64,000 nucleotides of DNA, taken from CAZYXZ01 sp964651395. GTDB taxonomy: Bacteria > Actinomycetota > Actinomycetes > BP-191. The stretch covers positions 68,785 to 132,784 of the forward strand of contig CAZYXZ010000001.1 of assembly GCA_964651395.1 (NCBI GenBank). Direction: 5' to 3'. Position 1 is the stretch's first letter. Each line of letters starts with the position of its first letter. Below the pieces are notes generated by a model. It did no database searches. It was not told the origin of the DNA and saw only the letters and a list, made by a program, of their open reading frames with translations. Shown here piece by piece: positions 40,987 through 48,437 of the stretch. Both the position numbers and the translations under genes were made by a program.

Positions 40987-42018
40987 ATGGGCTCCCGCTG
41001 CCGGCTGACGGCCGCGCTCCACGCCTTCGCGCTCACGGGCGCGGGGGCGGTCAGCGCGCGCGCCACTCCCCCGCCGGGAGAGACGAGCCGGCACGCCTAC
41101 CGGGCCGCCGAGGGCGCGCGGGCGTACCGGCTGCACGTGCCGCGCACCCGCGACCCGCGCCGGGCACGGCCGCTGCTGGTCTACCTGCACGGCTGCACGC
41201 AGACCGCCGATGACGCTGCCCTCGGCAGCAGGTTCGACCAGGTGGCCGCGCAACGCGGCTTCCTCGTCGTCTACCCCGAGCAGGACCCGGCCGCGAACGG
41301 CAGCCGGTGCTGGAACTGGTTCCTCCCCGAGCACCAGCACCGCGACGGCGGCGAGCCGGCGATCCTCGCCGGCATCACGCGCGAGGTGATGCGCCGTCAT
41401 CGGGTAGACCCGCGCCGCGTGTACGTCGCCGGTGCGTCGGCCGGGGCGGACATGGCGACCAACCTCGGCGCGTCCTACCCCGACCTGTACGCCGCCCTCG
41501 GCGTGATCTCCGGGTGCGCGTACCTGACCTGCGCCGACGTCAACGGCGCGCAGGCGTACGCCGAGATGGGTCCGCGCGCGCGACCGATGCCGGTGATGAT
41601 CGTGCAGGGCAGCGCCGACGTCGCGAACAACGCCGCGATGGGCCAGGGCGCGCTGCGTCAGTGGCTCGGCACGGGTGATCTCGCCGACAACGGCGTCGCC
41701 GACCGCTCGGTCGACGTGCAGCCGTCGCACGAGCTGGTGTACGGGCCGCGCGGCACGCCGAACCCGCCGGGAGACCACTGCGTCGACCCGGACCGGCGCG
41801 GACTGCCCTGCCTCGGCGGCGCGCTCGGCCTCGAGCGCTACCCGTACACCGTGCAGCGCTACGACGCCGCGAACGGCCGCACGCTGGTTGAGTACTGGCT
41901 CATCCACGGGCTCAACCACGCCTACCCGAGCGGCGACCCGAAGGGCACGTTCACCGACCCGCTGGGGCCGGACGTGACGAACGGGCTGATGGACTTCCTG
42001 CTGGTCCAGTCCCGCTAA
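40987..42018 (+). CDS. secreted PHB-depolymerase-type esterase
   Basis: The 343-residue alpha/beta hydrolase carries a short signal-like N-terminus and LLVYLHGCTQTADDAA (oxyanion region) near 60, the nucleophile in VYVAGASAGADMA near 153, the acid in IVQGSADVANN near 212 and the histidine in IHGLNHAYPSG near 308. This is the Esterase_phd family, which includes poly-3-hydroxybutyrate depolymerases and feruloyl esterases. It is divergent from the nitronate monooxygenase operon. Confidence 0.87.
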   Translation: MGSRCRLTAALHAFALTGAGAVSARATPPPGETSRHAYRAAEGARAYRLHVPRTRDPRRARPLLVYLHGCTQTADDAALGSRFDQVAAQRGFLVVYPEQDPAANGSRCWNWFLPEHQHRDGGEPAILAGITREVMRRHRVDPRRVYVAGASAGADMATNLGASYPDLYAALGVISGCAYLTCADVNGAQAYAEMGPRARPMPVMIVQGSADVANNAAMGQGALRQWLGTGDLADNGVADRSVDVQPSHELVYGPRGTPNPPGDHCVDPDRRGLPCLGGALGLERYPYTVQRYDAANGRTLVEYWLIHGLNHAYPSGDPKGTFTDPLGPDVTNGLMDFLLVQSR

Positions 42019-42965
42019 CGCGTGCCCTTGAGGCGGGCGAAGCGCACCGTGTCGCTGACGAAGACCGGCCGGCGAACGACTTTCCCGAGCGCCTTCGACG
42101 CGTCGATCATGTAGCCGTTGCCGACGTACACACCGACGTGGACGGCAGGCGTGCCGTAGAAGACCAGGTCGCCGACGCGCAGGTCCTTGAGCTCCACCGG
42201 CGTCGTGTAGCGCTCGATCGCCGCGGGTGTGCGCGGCAGTAGCGGGCGGTGTCCCGACGACGCCCAGGCCCAGCGGACCAGACCGGCGGCGTCGTACTTC
42301 GGGCCGTGCCCGCCCTTGGCCCACGGACGTCCGACCACGCGGCCGGCGGCGGCGACGAAGCGCTGGGTGGAACGGCTCGTCGATCCCGCGGGCCGCGTGC
42401 CGATCGCGGGGACGACGCCCATGCGGCGTACCGACGTCAGGGACTTGATGGTCTTGGTCACCGTTTCGCGCGGCGGCGGGGGCGGCTTCGGGATGCCGGC
42501 GCGCGGGACGCGGCCGTAGCGAACGACGTCGGAGGACCAGACCGGCCGCTCGAGCACCTTCTTGTTGGCACTCGACGCGTCGATCACCTTGCCGTCGCCC
42601 ACGTAGATGCTGACGTGGGTGACCGGGTCGCCGAAGAAGATGAGGTCGCCGGGACGCCGCTGCGACTCGCGGATCGGCCAGGCCCAGGCCTGCTGGTCCC
42701 GGGAGACGCGCGGGATGTCCTTGACTCCGGCGTCGCGCCAGAGCACCGAGGTCAGCCCGGAGCAGTCCCACTTGTCCGGGCCGTTGCCCCCCCAGAGGTA
42801 GGCGTCGCCCAGCTGCTGGCGGGCCGCCGCGATGACCCGCGCGGCCATGTGGTCCTGCGGGGTCTCGCCCTTGCCCGAGCTCGCGACCAGGCCCGTGGCG
42901 GCCAGCGCGAGCACGACGGTGCCCACGGCGGCGAGCCGCGTCCACCGGCCGAGCGCAGGCTGCAT
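42015..42965 (-). CDS. secreted double NlpC/P60 protein with an inactive second domain
   Basis: After a signal segment (residues 8-30) the protein has two NlpC/P60 domains. The first (40-150) has the nucleophile C68 in KWDCSGL and H117 in VTHVSIYVG, so it should hydrolyse peptidoglycan stem peptides. The second (200-316) has KYDAAGL, with alanine (A226) in place of the cysteine, although H276 in AVHVGVYVG remains. A proline-rich linker joins them. The second copy is probably a binding or regulatory domain. The gene overlaps the esterase gene tail to tail. Confidence 0.87.
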   Translation of the reverse strand: MQPALGRWTRLAAVGTVVLALAATGLVASSGKGETPQDHMAARVIAAARQQLGDAYLWGGNGPDKWDCSGLTSVLWRDAGVKDIPRVSRDQQAWAWPIRESQRRPGDLIFFGDPVTHVSIYVGDGKVIDASSANKKVLERPVWSSDVVRYGRVPRAGIPKPPPPPRETVTKTIKSLTSVRRMGVVPAIGTRPAGSTSRSTQRFVAAAGRVVGRPWAKGGHGPKYDAAGLVRWAWASSGHRPLLPRTPAAIERYTTPVELKDLRVGDLVFYGTPAVHVGVYVGNGYMIDASKALGKVVRRPVFVSDTVRFARLKGTR

Positions 42966-43128
42966 CGGATACTCCTGGGGTAAGTGTGCCTAGTGTTACT
43001 CATCGGGGGATGCCCCGCCGACCTTGACACGCCGGTCGGGGAAACGCAGCAAAGGTCAGCAAAACCCCGCGAAGCCGCCACACGGGGCCGGTTAGGGTGC
43101 CCTGGGAGCACGAGACGAGGAGGCGCCG

Positions 43129-44484
43129 GTGCGCTGGCGGTGGGAGCGCAGCCGCCCGGTCGTGCTCCCCGGCCCGGACTCCCCGACCGACTCCCCGCAG
43201 ACCGTCGGGCTACGACGCAGCCTGGGCGCCCTGCGCCACCGGGACTTCGCGATCTTCATCACCGGGGCCCTGCTGTCCAACATCGGCTCCTGGCTGCAGA
43301 TCGCGGCCGTCGCCTACCTGGTCGAGCTGCGCACCGGGTCGCCGGCCGCCGTCGGGCGGGTCACCTTCTTCTCCTTCGTGCCCGTGATCTTCCTGAGCCC
43401 GATCGGTGGTGCGCTCGCCGACCGGTTCCCGCGCCGGCGGGTGCTGCTGGTCACGCAGTCGGTCTCTGCCCTGCTGGCCGCCTGGCTTTGGTGGGACGTG
43501 CGGCACCCGCCGGCCGGTCTCACCTCGCTGACGATCATCGTCTTCCTCGGCGGCGTGGCGCTCGCGATCACCGGGCCGTCCTGGCACGCGTTGTTCGCCG
43601 ACCTCGTGCCCCGCGCCGACCTGGCCGGCGCGGTCGGGCTCAACTCGGCCCAGTACAACCTCGCGCGCGCCGTGGGCCCGCTGCTCGCCGGGGTGCTGCT
43701 GGCCAGCGGGCATGCCGACCGGGCTTTCGGGCTCAACGCGCTGTCCTACCTCGCGGTGCTGGGTGCGCTGCTCTGCGTCCGCGTGTCGACCAGCTCGGCG
43801 ACACCGGTGTCCGGTCCGGCGATCGCGGCGATCCGCCACGGTGTCGAGTACACGCGCCGGCACTCCGGACTCGCGCTTGCCGTGCTCTCGGTCGGCGTGC
43901 TCTCCGGGCTCGCCGGCCCGTTCATCGCGTTCCTCGCGGTCTACGCACACGAGGTCTACGTCGTCGGCCCCACGGCGTACGGCGTGCTGGTCGCGCTCAG
44001 TGGGCTCGGCGCCGTCGCGGGAGCGGTGATCGTGTCGGTGCTGTCCGGCTCGATGTCGCGCGCCCGGATCACCACCGGCTGCCTCGTGGTGGTCGGCAGC
44101 TCGACGCTGCTCTTCGCGCTCCTCGACAGCCCGTGGTTCGGCTTCCCGCTGGCCGCGGTCGTCGGTGGGGCGTTCATCGGCGGCGCCGCCACGCTGAACT
44201 CGACGGTGCAGCTGCTGGTCTCCGACGAGATGCGCGGCCGGGTGCTCAGCCTCTACTTCATCGCGTGGGGCGGCGCCTACCCGGTCGGCAGCCTGGTGCA
44301 GGGCGCGATCGCCGACGTCGTCGGCATCCGGATCGTGACGGCAGCCAGTGGCGCCGTGCTGCTCGGGTTCGGGCTCGGGCTCGCGCGCAGCGGGAGGTTG
44401 GCGTCGTTCGACGGGCACACGCATCGCACGCCGTACCGGATGGCGCGGGCTCGCAGACTGGCCGGACGCCCGGTGAGAGACTGA
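43129..44484 (+). CDS. MFS exporter (EntS/MFS_3 type)
   Basis: The 451-residue protein has twelve membrane helices starting near residue 40. LRHRDFAIFITGALLSNIGSWLQ and PIGGALADRFPRRRVLLVTQ are the family signatures, and RVLSLYFIAWGGAYPVG lies near helix 10. Members export siderophores, drugs or other small molecules. The start is GTG at 43129. The acyl-CoA dehydrogenase gene follows 28 bases after. Confidence 0.85.
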   Translation: MRWRWERSRPVVLPGPDSPTDSPQTVGLRRSLGALRHRDFAIFITGALLSNIGSWLQIAAVAYLVELRTGSPAAVGRVTFFSFVPVIFLSPIGGALADRFPRRRVLLVTQSVSALLAAWLWWDVRHPPAGLTSLTIIVFLGGVALAITGPSWHALFADLVPRADLAGAVGLNSAQYNLARAVGPLLAGVLLASGHADRAFGLNALSYLAVLGALLCVRVSTSSATPVSGPAIAAIRHGVEYTRRHSGLALAVLSVGVLSGLAGPFIAFLAVYAHEVYVVGPTAYGVLVALSGLGAVAGAVIVSVLSGSMSRARITTGCLVVVGSSTLLFALLDSPWFGFPLAAVVGGAFIGGAATLNSTVQLLVSDEMRGRVLSLYFIAWGGAYPVGSLVQGAIADVVGIRIVTAASGAVLLGFGLGLARSGRLASFDGHTHRTPYRMARARRLAGRPVRD

Positions 44485-44512
44485 GCGCAGCGCACCCGAC
44501 CGAGGAGTCCGC

Positions 44513-46225
44513 GTGGCCCGCTTCGTCCAGCCCACTCCCCCGCTGCCCGACCTGTACGCCGGCGACCACGTGCTGCGCGCGTACCTCGACCGGCTGCTCG
44601 GCGAGGTCGGGCACAAGAACGCGAAGGCGACCCTCGAGGCGCTCGCGGCCGACGTCGCCGGCCCGCTGCACGCCGCGGCGCTCGACGGAGAGCACCACCC
44701 GCCGGTGCTGCGGCAGTTCGACGGCTGGGGCCGGCGCATCGACGTCATCGAGTTCGCTCCCGGCTGGGACGTCCTCAAGCGCGCGGCCGCCCAGTACGGC
44801 CTGGTGTCGCTGCCCTACGAGGACGAGGCCCGTGCGACGTACGGCGCCGGCGCGCGCGTCCTGCAGATGGCGCTGCTGCACCTCTACGTGCCGTGGTCGT
44901 CGACGTACGGCTGCCCGGTCGCCATGAGCGACGGCGCCGTGACGGTGCTGCAGGCCGACGGCGTCGACCCGGCGCTGCGCGACCAGTTCCTGCCGCGCCT
45001 GCTGTCGCGCGACGGCGACGAGGTGTGGACGTCGGGCCAGTGGATGACGGAGAGCCAGGGCGGCAGTGACGTCGGCCGCGCGACCACGACCGCGAAGCAG
45101 GACGCGGACGGCAGGTGGCGGCTCACCGGCGAGAAGTGGTTCTGCTCCTCCGCGGCCTCGGAGTTCTCCATCGCGCTGGCCCGCCCGGAAGGCGCGCCCG
45201 ACGGCTCGCGCGGCCTCGCGTGCTTCGTCGTGCCGCGCTACGCCGGCCTGGTGCCCGACGCGGGCGATGCGGCGCCGCATCACGTCGCGCCGGGGCTCAC
45301 GCTGCACCGGCTCAAGGACAAGCTCGGCACCCGCGGCATGGCCTCAGCCGAGGTCGGCCTCGACGGCGCCCTCGTCTGGCCGGTCGGCGACCCCGCGGAG
45401 CCGGGGCTGCGCCGGATGCTCGCGCTGGTGCAGATCACGCGGCTGCACAACGCCGCGAGCTCGGCGGCGGGCATGCGCCGAGGTCTGGTGCTCGCCCGCG
45501 CGTACGCCGGCGTCCGCGAGGCCTTCGGCGCCAAGCTCGACCAGCAGCCCCTGCACCGGGAGACGCTCTCGTGGCTGGCGCTCGATGCGGAGGGCGCGTT
45601 CGCGCTGACCGCGATGTGCTTCGACCTGCTCGGCCGCGTCGAGGTGGACGGCGACGCCGACGCGGCGCGGCAGCTGCGCCTCGCGGCCTCCCTGGCGAAG
45701 GCCAGCACCGCCAAGGCCGCCGTCGCCAGCGCGAGCGAGTACATCGAGTGCTTCGGCGGCCCCGGCTACATCGAGGACACCGAAGTCCCCCGGATGCTGC
45801 GCGACTCGCAGGTGCTGCCGATCTGGGAGGGCACGACCAACGTCCTGTCACTCGACGTCGTGCGCGCGCTGTCGCGCGACGACGTCCTTCCGGCGTACTC
45901 CGCGCGCGTCGACCAGGCGCTGTCCGATGGAAGTGCGGCGCTCGGCGAGCTGGCCGGCCCGGTGGGCGCGGTCCGCGACGAGATCTACCGGTCGGCGGCG
46001 GCGGCGGTGCAGGACCCGATCGGTGCGCAGGCCGGCGCGCGCGGGCTCCTGCTCGGCATGGCGCACTTGCTCACGCTCGCCGCCCTGCTCGAGCACGCGG
46101 CGTACCGGGTCGGCGACGACCGTGCCGCGCTGGTCGCGCAGCTCTGGGCCCGTCGCAAGCTGCTCGGTGACACTGCCACCGGCGAGGGCCACGCCCACTT
46201 CGACTCCCTGGTCGACGGCGCCTAG
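44513..46225 (+). CDS. AidB-like acyl-CoA dehydrogenase
   Basis: The 570-residue flavoprotein has the acyl-CoA dehydrogenase core: WMTESQGGSDVGRATTTA near 180, LTGEKWFCSS near 205, LARAYAGVREAFGAKLDQQPL near 325 and ECFGGPGYIEDTEVPRMLRDSQVLPIWEGTTNVL near 412-446. The long C-terminal tail and pattern GWDVLKRAAAQYGLVSLPYE match the AidB/DidB subgroup, which is linked to alkylation damage but has little dehydrogenase activity in E. coli. It follows the exporter gene and converges on a small membrane protein gene. Confidence 0.87.
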   Translation: MARFVQPTPPLPDLYAGDHVLRAYLDRLLGEVGHKNAKATLEALAADVAGPLHAAALDGEHHPPVLRQFDGWGRRIDVIEFAPGWDVLKRAAAQYGLVSLPYEDEARATYGAGARVLQMALLHLYVPWSSTYGCPVAMSDGAVTVLQADGVDPALRDQFLPRLLSRDGDEVWTSGQWMTESQGGSDVGRATTTAKQDADGRWRLTGEKWFCSSAASEFSIALARPEGAPDGSRGLACFVVPRYAGLVPDAGDAAPHHVAPGLTLHRLKDKLGTRGMASAEVGLDGALVWPVGDPAEPGLRRMLALVQITRLHNAASSAAGMRRGLVLARAYAGVREAFGAKLDQQPLHRETLSWLALDAEGAFALTAMCFDLLGRVEVDGDADAARQLRLAASLAKASTAKAAVASASEYIECFGGPGYIEDTEVPRMLRDSQVLPIWEGTTNVLSLDVVRALSRDDVLPAYSARVDQALSDGSAALGELAGPVGAVRDEIYRSAAAAVQDPIGAQAGARGLLLGMAHLLTLAALLEHAAYRVGDDRAALVAQLWARRKLLGDTATGEGHAHFDSLVDGA

Positions 46226-46617
46226 CCGGCCCGGATGGTCTGACGGAGCGCTTCCGCGCCCCAGCCGACGCCGCCCATGGCCATGAGGGCGGAGCCGGTG
46301 CCGGTGACCGGGTTGGCCGCGCCAGTGGCGAGCGCGGAGGTGAAGCCGACGACGTCCGCGATGTCCGCCGCGAGGCCGGCGCCGAGCCACGGCCGCGGGT
46401 CCTGGCGCCGGTAGACGGCATCGACGAGGCCCGCGCCGATGACCAGGTCCCGGGCGCCGACCATGAGCGAGAGCCAGCGCACCTTCGCCGCGGTGACCGA
46501 GTCGACGCCGACCGCGGTGGGCAGCAGCGACGGCCGGGCCATGATCGTCGAACCGATCGCCACACGCAGAATCCCGAAGGCGAGCAATCCAGCGCGCCCG
46601 CCCGGCCGAACTGTCAT
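46222..46617 (-). CDS. DUF4267-like small membrane protein
   Basis: The protein has about 131 residues from ATG 46617, which has GGAG six bases upstream; ATG 46629 would add four residues. Four weak membrane segments are present (GLLAFGILRVAIGSTIMA, VRWLSLMVGARDLVIGAGLV, AGLAADIADVVGFTSAL and a C-terminal Gly/Ala-rich one). The pattern resembles DUF4267, which has no known role. It is tail to tail with the AidB-like gene. Confidence 0.65.
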   Translation of the reverse strand: MTVRPGGRAGLLAFGILRVAIGSTIMARPSLLPTAVGVDSVTAAKVRWLSLMVGARDLVIGAGLVDAVYRRQDPRPWLGAGLAADIADVVGFTSALATGAANPVTGTGSALMAMGGVGWGAEALRQTIRAG

Positions 46618-46687
46618 AGGTGGCTCCATTTCGTCCGGTCTTGAGCCTAACTCTGGCCGTGAAGTTCGGTTCTCGCCGCCGGTCGCA

Positions 46688-46714
46688 GGGAATCTTTACC
46701 CGGCATGGCTCGTT
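46688..46714 (+). promoter_or_regulatory. sigma-R/SigH-type promoter of rbpA
   Basis: GGGAAT at 46688-46693 and GTT at 46712-46714 are separated by exactly 18 bases, the consensus for thiol-stress sigma factors of the SigR/SigH group. The rbpA start is 38 bases further. In Streptomyces, rbpA is an established SigR target, so the match is expected and probably functional. Confidence 0.7.
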
Positions 46715-46751
46715 GAGCCGTACGTATCCCCTTGACCACCGGGAGGCCCAG

Positions 46752-47099
46752 ATGGGCGAGCGCGTCCTGCGCGGCAGCCGTCTCGGCGCCGTGAGCTACG
46801 AGTCCGATCGCAACACCGAGCTGGCGCCGCGGAAGTCTGCACATTACGACTGTCCCAACGGACATCACTTCGCCGTGCCCTTGGCCGAGGAAGCGGAAGC
46901 ACCGGCCAAGTGGGACTGCCGCACCTGCGGCAAGCCCGCGCTGCTGACCGGCGCGGCCGAGCCGGAGCCGAAGAAGGTCAAGCCGCCGCGCACGCACATG
47001 GACATGCTGCGCGAGCGCCGCTCCACCTCCGACCTGGAAGAGGTGCTCAAGGAGCAGCTGGCCGCGCGTAAGGCCGCCCAGAAGAAGCGGTCCGCGTAG
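46752..47099 (+). CDS. rbpA: RNA polymerase-binding protein RbpA
   Basis: RbpA is an actinobacterial transcription factor that binds group I sigma factors and promoter DNA and stabilises the open complex. The 115-residue protein shows the disordered N-terminus RGSRLGAVSYE, the zinc core with C34, H38, C56 and C59 (YDCPNGHHF and WDCRTCG), and the C-terminal sigma-interaction segment PRTHMDMLRERRSTSDLEEVLKEQL. The ATG at 46752 follows GGGAGG. It is transcribed from the SigR-type promoter just upstream and converges on fxsA across a strong hairpin. Confidence 0.97.
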   Translation: MGERVLRGSRLGAVSYESDRNTELAPRKSAHYDCPNGHHFAVPLAEEAEAPAKWDCRTCGKPALLTGAAEPEPKKVKPPRTHMDMLRERRSTSDLEEVLKEQLAARKAAQKKRSA

Positions 47100-47138
47100 C
47101 GCCAAGATCGACTTGCACCGTGCCTTAACCTGTAGCCA

Positions 47139-47180
47139 CCAAGGCCACGCTTCCAACCCCCCCGGGAAGCGTGGCCTTGG
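47139..47180. terminator. bidirectional hairpin terminator between rbpA and fxsA
   Basis: A perfect 16-bp stem, CCAAGGCCACGCTTCC and its complement, surrounds a 10-base C-rich loop. It lies 40 bases after the rbpA stop and just beyond the fxsA stop on the other strand. There is no long T tract, as is common in high-GC actinobacteria. Confidence 0.8.
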
Positions 47181-47181
47181 C

Positions 47182-47667
47182 TTATGCCGGGTCCGAAAAT
47201 TCGCTGCGCGAATTTTCGGCCCGGGGTAAAACCTCGCCTTCGATCACGTCGCCGGTTCGTGCGGGGCGCCTGCGCTCCTTCGCGGCGTCAGCGGCGAGGT
47301 TGACGAGGACGAAGCGCTTGCCGAAGGTGGCCAGCAGGATCCGGCGTACTCCGGCGCGGGTGGGGGGCAGCAGCAGGACCAGGCCGATGGCGTCGGTGAG
47401 GAAACCCGGGGTCAGCAGGAACGCCCCGCCGAGCAGGACCAGGAAGCCGTCGGCGACCTCGCGGTGCGGCAGTCGCCGCTCGTTCACGGCAGCCTGGAAG
47501 GCACGCCACGCGCGGGCGCCCTCGCGCTTCATCAGCCAGGCGCCGAGCATCGAGTCGAGGATCAGCAGCGCGATCGTGGGGAGGATGCCGATCGCTTGGC
47601 CGACCTGGATCAGGACGTAGAGCTCCACGATCGGCACGACGATGAACAGCAGGACGAGCAGTGGCAT
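47182..47667 (-). CDS. fxsA: FxsA-family membrane protein
   Basis: The 161-residue protein has the FxsA layout: VVPIVELYVLIQVGQAIGILPTIALLILDSMLGAWLMKREG, then VADGFLVLLGGAFLLTPGFLTDAIGLVLLLPPTR. In E. coli, FxsA affects exclusion of phage T7; its general role is unknown. The ATG overlaps the mannose synthase stop. The last dozen codons fall in a perfect 12-bp inverted repeat, so the 3' end doubles as a hairpin. Confidence 0.88.
   Translation of the reverse strand: MPLLVLLFIVVPIVELYVLIQVGQAIGILPTIALLILDSMLGAWLMKREGARAWRAFQAAVNERRLPHREVADGFLVLLGGAFLLTPGFLTDAIGLVLLLPPTRAGVRRILLATFGKRFVLVNLAADAAKERRRPARTGDVIEGEVLPRAENSRSEFSDPA
47193..47219. other. perfect 12-bp hairpin inside the 3' end of fxsA
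   Basis: CCGAAAATTCGC and its exact complement surround the 3-base loop TGC. The hairpin lies wholly within the last codons of fxsA and only 12 bases from the rbpA/fxsA terminator, giving two stacked stems at the convergence point. Its AT-rich arms are unusual here. Confidence 0.65.
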
Positions 47668-48437
47668 CAGCGAGTGCCTCCACGGACCGACTCGGGGTGC
47701 GCGCCGCGCGGCCTGGCGCGGCCGGACCGCACGCCCCACCACGTCACTCGCCACAACGCCTCGGCGACGATCGCGTTGCTCATCTTGCTCTCCCCCGTCA
47801 CGCGCTCGACGAACGTGATCGGCACCTCGACCACATGGAAGCCGAGCCGCCACGCCTGCCACACGAGGTCGACCTGGAAGCAGTAGCCCTGCGAGGCCAC
47901 CTCGTCCAACGGCAGCGCGTCGAGGACGGTTCCGCGGTACGCGCGGTAGCCGCCGGTGGCGTCGCGCAGGGGCACCCCGAGCATGATCCGCGTATAGCGG
48001 TTGCCGCCCTTCGAGAGCAGCGCGCGCGTCCACGGCCAGTTGCGTACCTCGCCCCCGGGGATCCATCGCGACCCGAGCACGACGTCCGCAGTGCGCAGCG
48101 CGGCCAGCAGGCGCGGCAGCTCCTCGGGTTGGTGCGAGCCGTCGGCGTCCATCTCGACGAGCACGTCGTACCCGCGCTCGCGGCCCCACCGGAAGCCGGC
48201 GATGTACGCCGCGCCCAGCCCGGCCTTCTCCGTCCGGTGCAGGACGTGTACGGCGGGGTCGGCGTCGGCCATCGCGTCGGCGATCGCGCCGGTGCCGTCG
48301 GGGCTGCCGTCGTCGATGATCAGGACGTGCGCTTCCGGTACGGCCGCGCGCGCGCGGCCGACGGTGATGCCGACGTTGAGCGCCTCGTTGTACGTGGGAA
48401 CGCAGATGAGCACCCGGCCCAGGTCGGTCAGGGTCAA
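47667..48437 (-). CDS. polyprenol-phosphate mannose synthase (GT2)
   Basis: The 256-residue GT2 glycosyltransferase transfers mannose from GDP-mannose to polyprenol phosphate for cell envelope glycans and protein mannosylation. ICVPTYNEALN near the start, IIDDGSPDGTG, VEMDADGSHQPEELPRL and GSRWIPGGEVRNWPWTR match Ppm1/Dpm1. The start is TTG 48437, overlapping the lnt stop (TTGA). In mycobacteria the equivalent domain is fused to Lnt, so the coupling here is meaningful. There is no C-terminal membrane domain. Confidence 0.9.
   Translation of the reverse strand: MTLTDLGRVLICVPTYNEALNVGITVGRARAAVPEAHVLIIDDGSPDGTGAIADAMADADPAVHVLHRTEKAGLGAAYIAGFRWGRERGYDVLVEMDADGSHQPEELPRLLAALRTADVVLGSRWIPGGEVRNWPWTRALLSKGGNRYTRIMLGVPLRDATGGYRAYRGTVLDALPLDEVASQGYCFQVDLVWQAWRLGFHVVEVPITFVERVTGESKMSNAIVAEALWRVTWWGVRSGRARPRGAHPESVRGGTR

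Noticed and set aside
42966..43128. c-di-AMP riboswitch upstream of the NlpC/P60 gene
   Set aside because: Such genes often have one, but the interval is short and I could not find the conserved core; only a simple GC-rich hairpin is visible.
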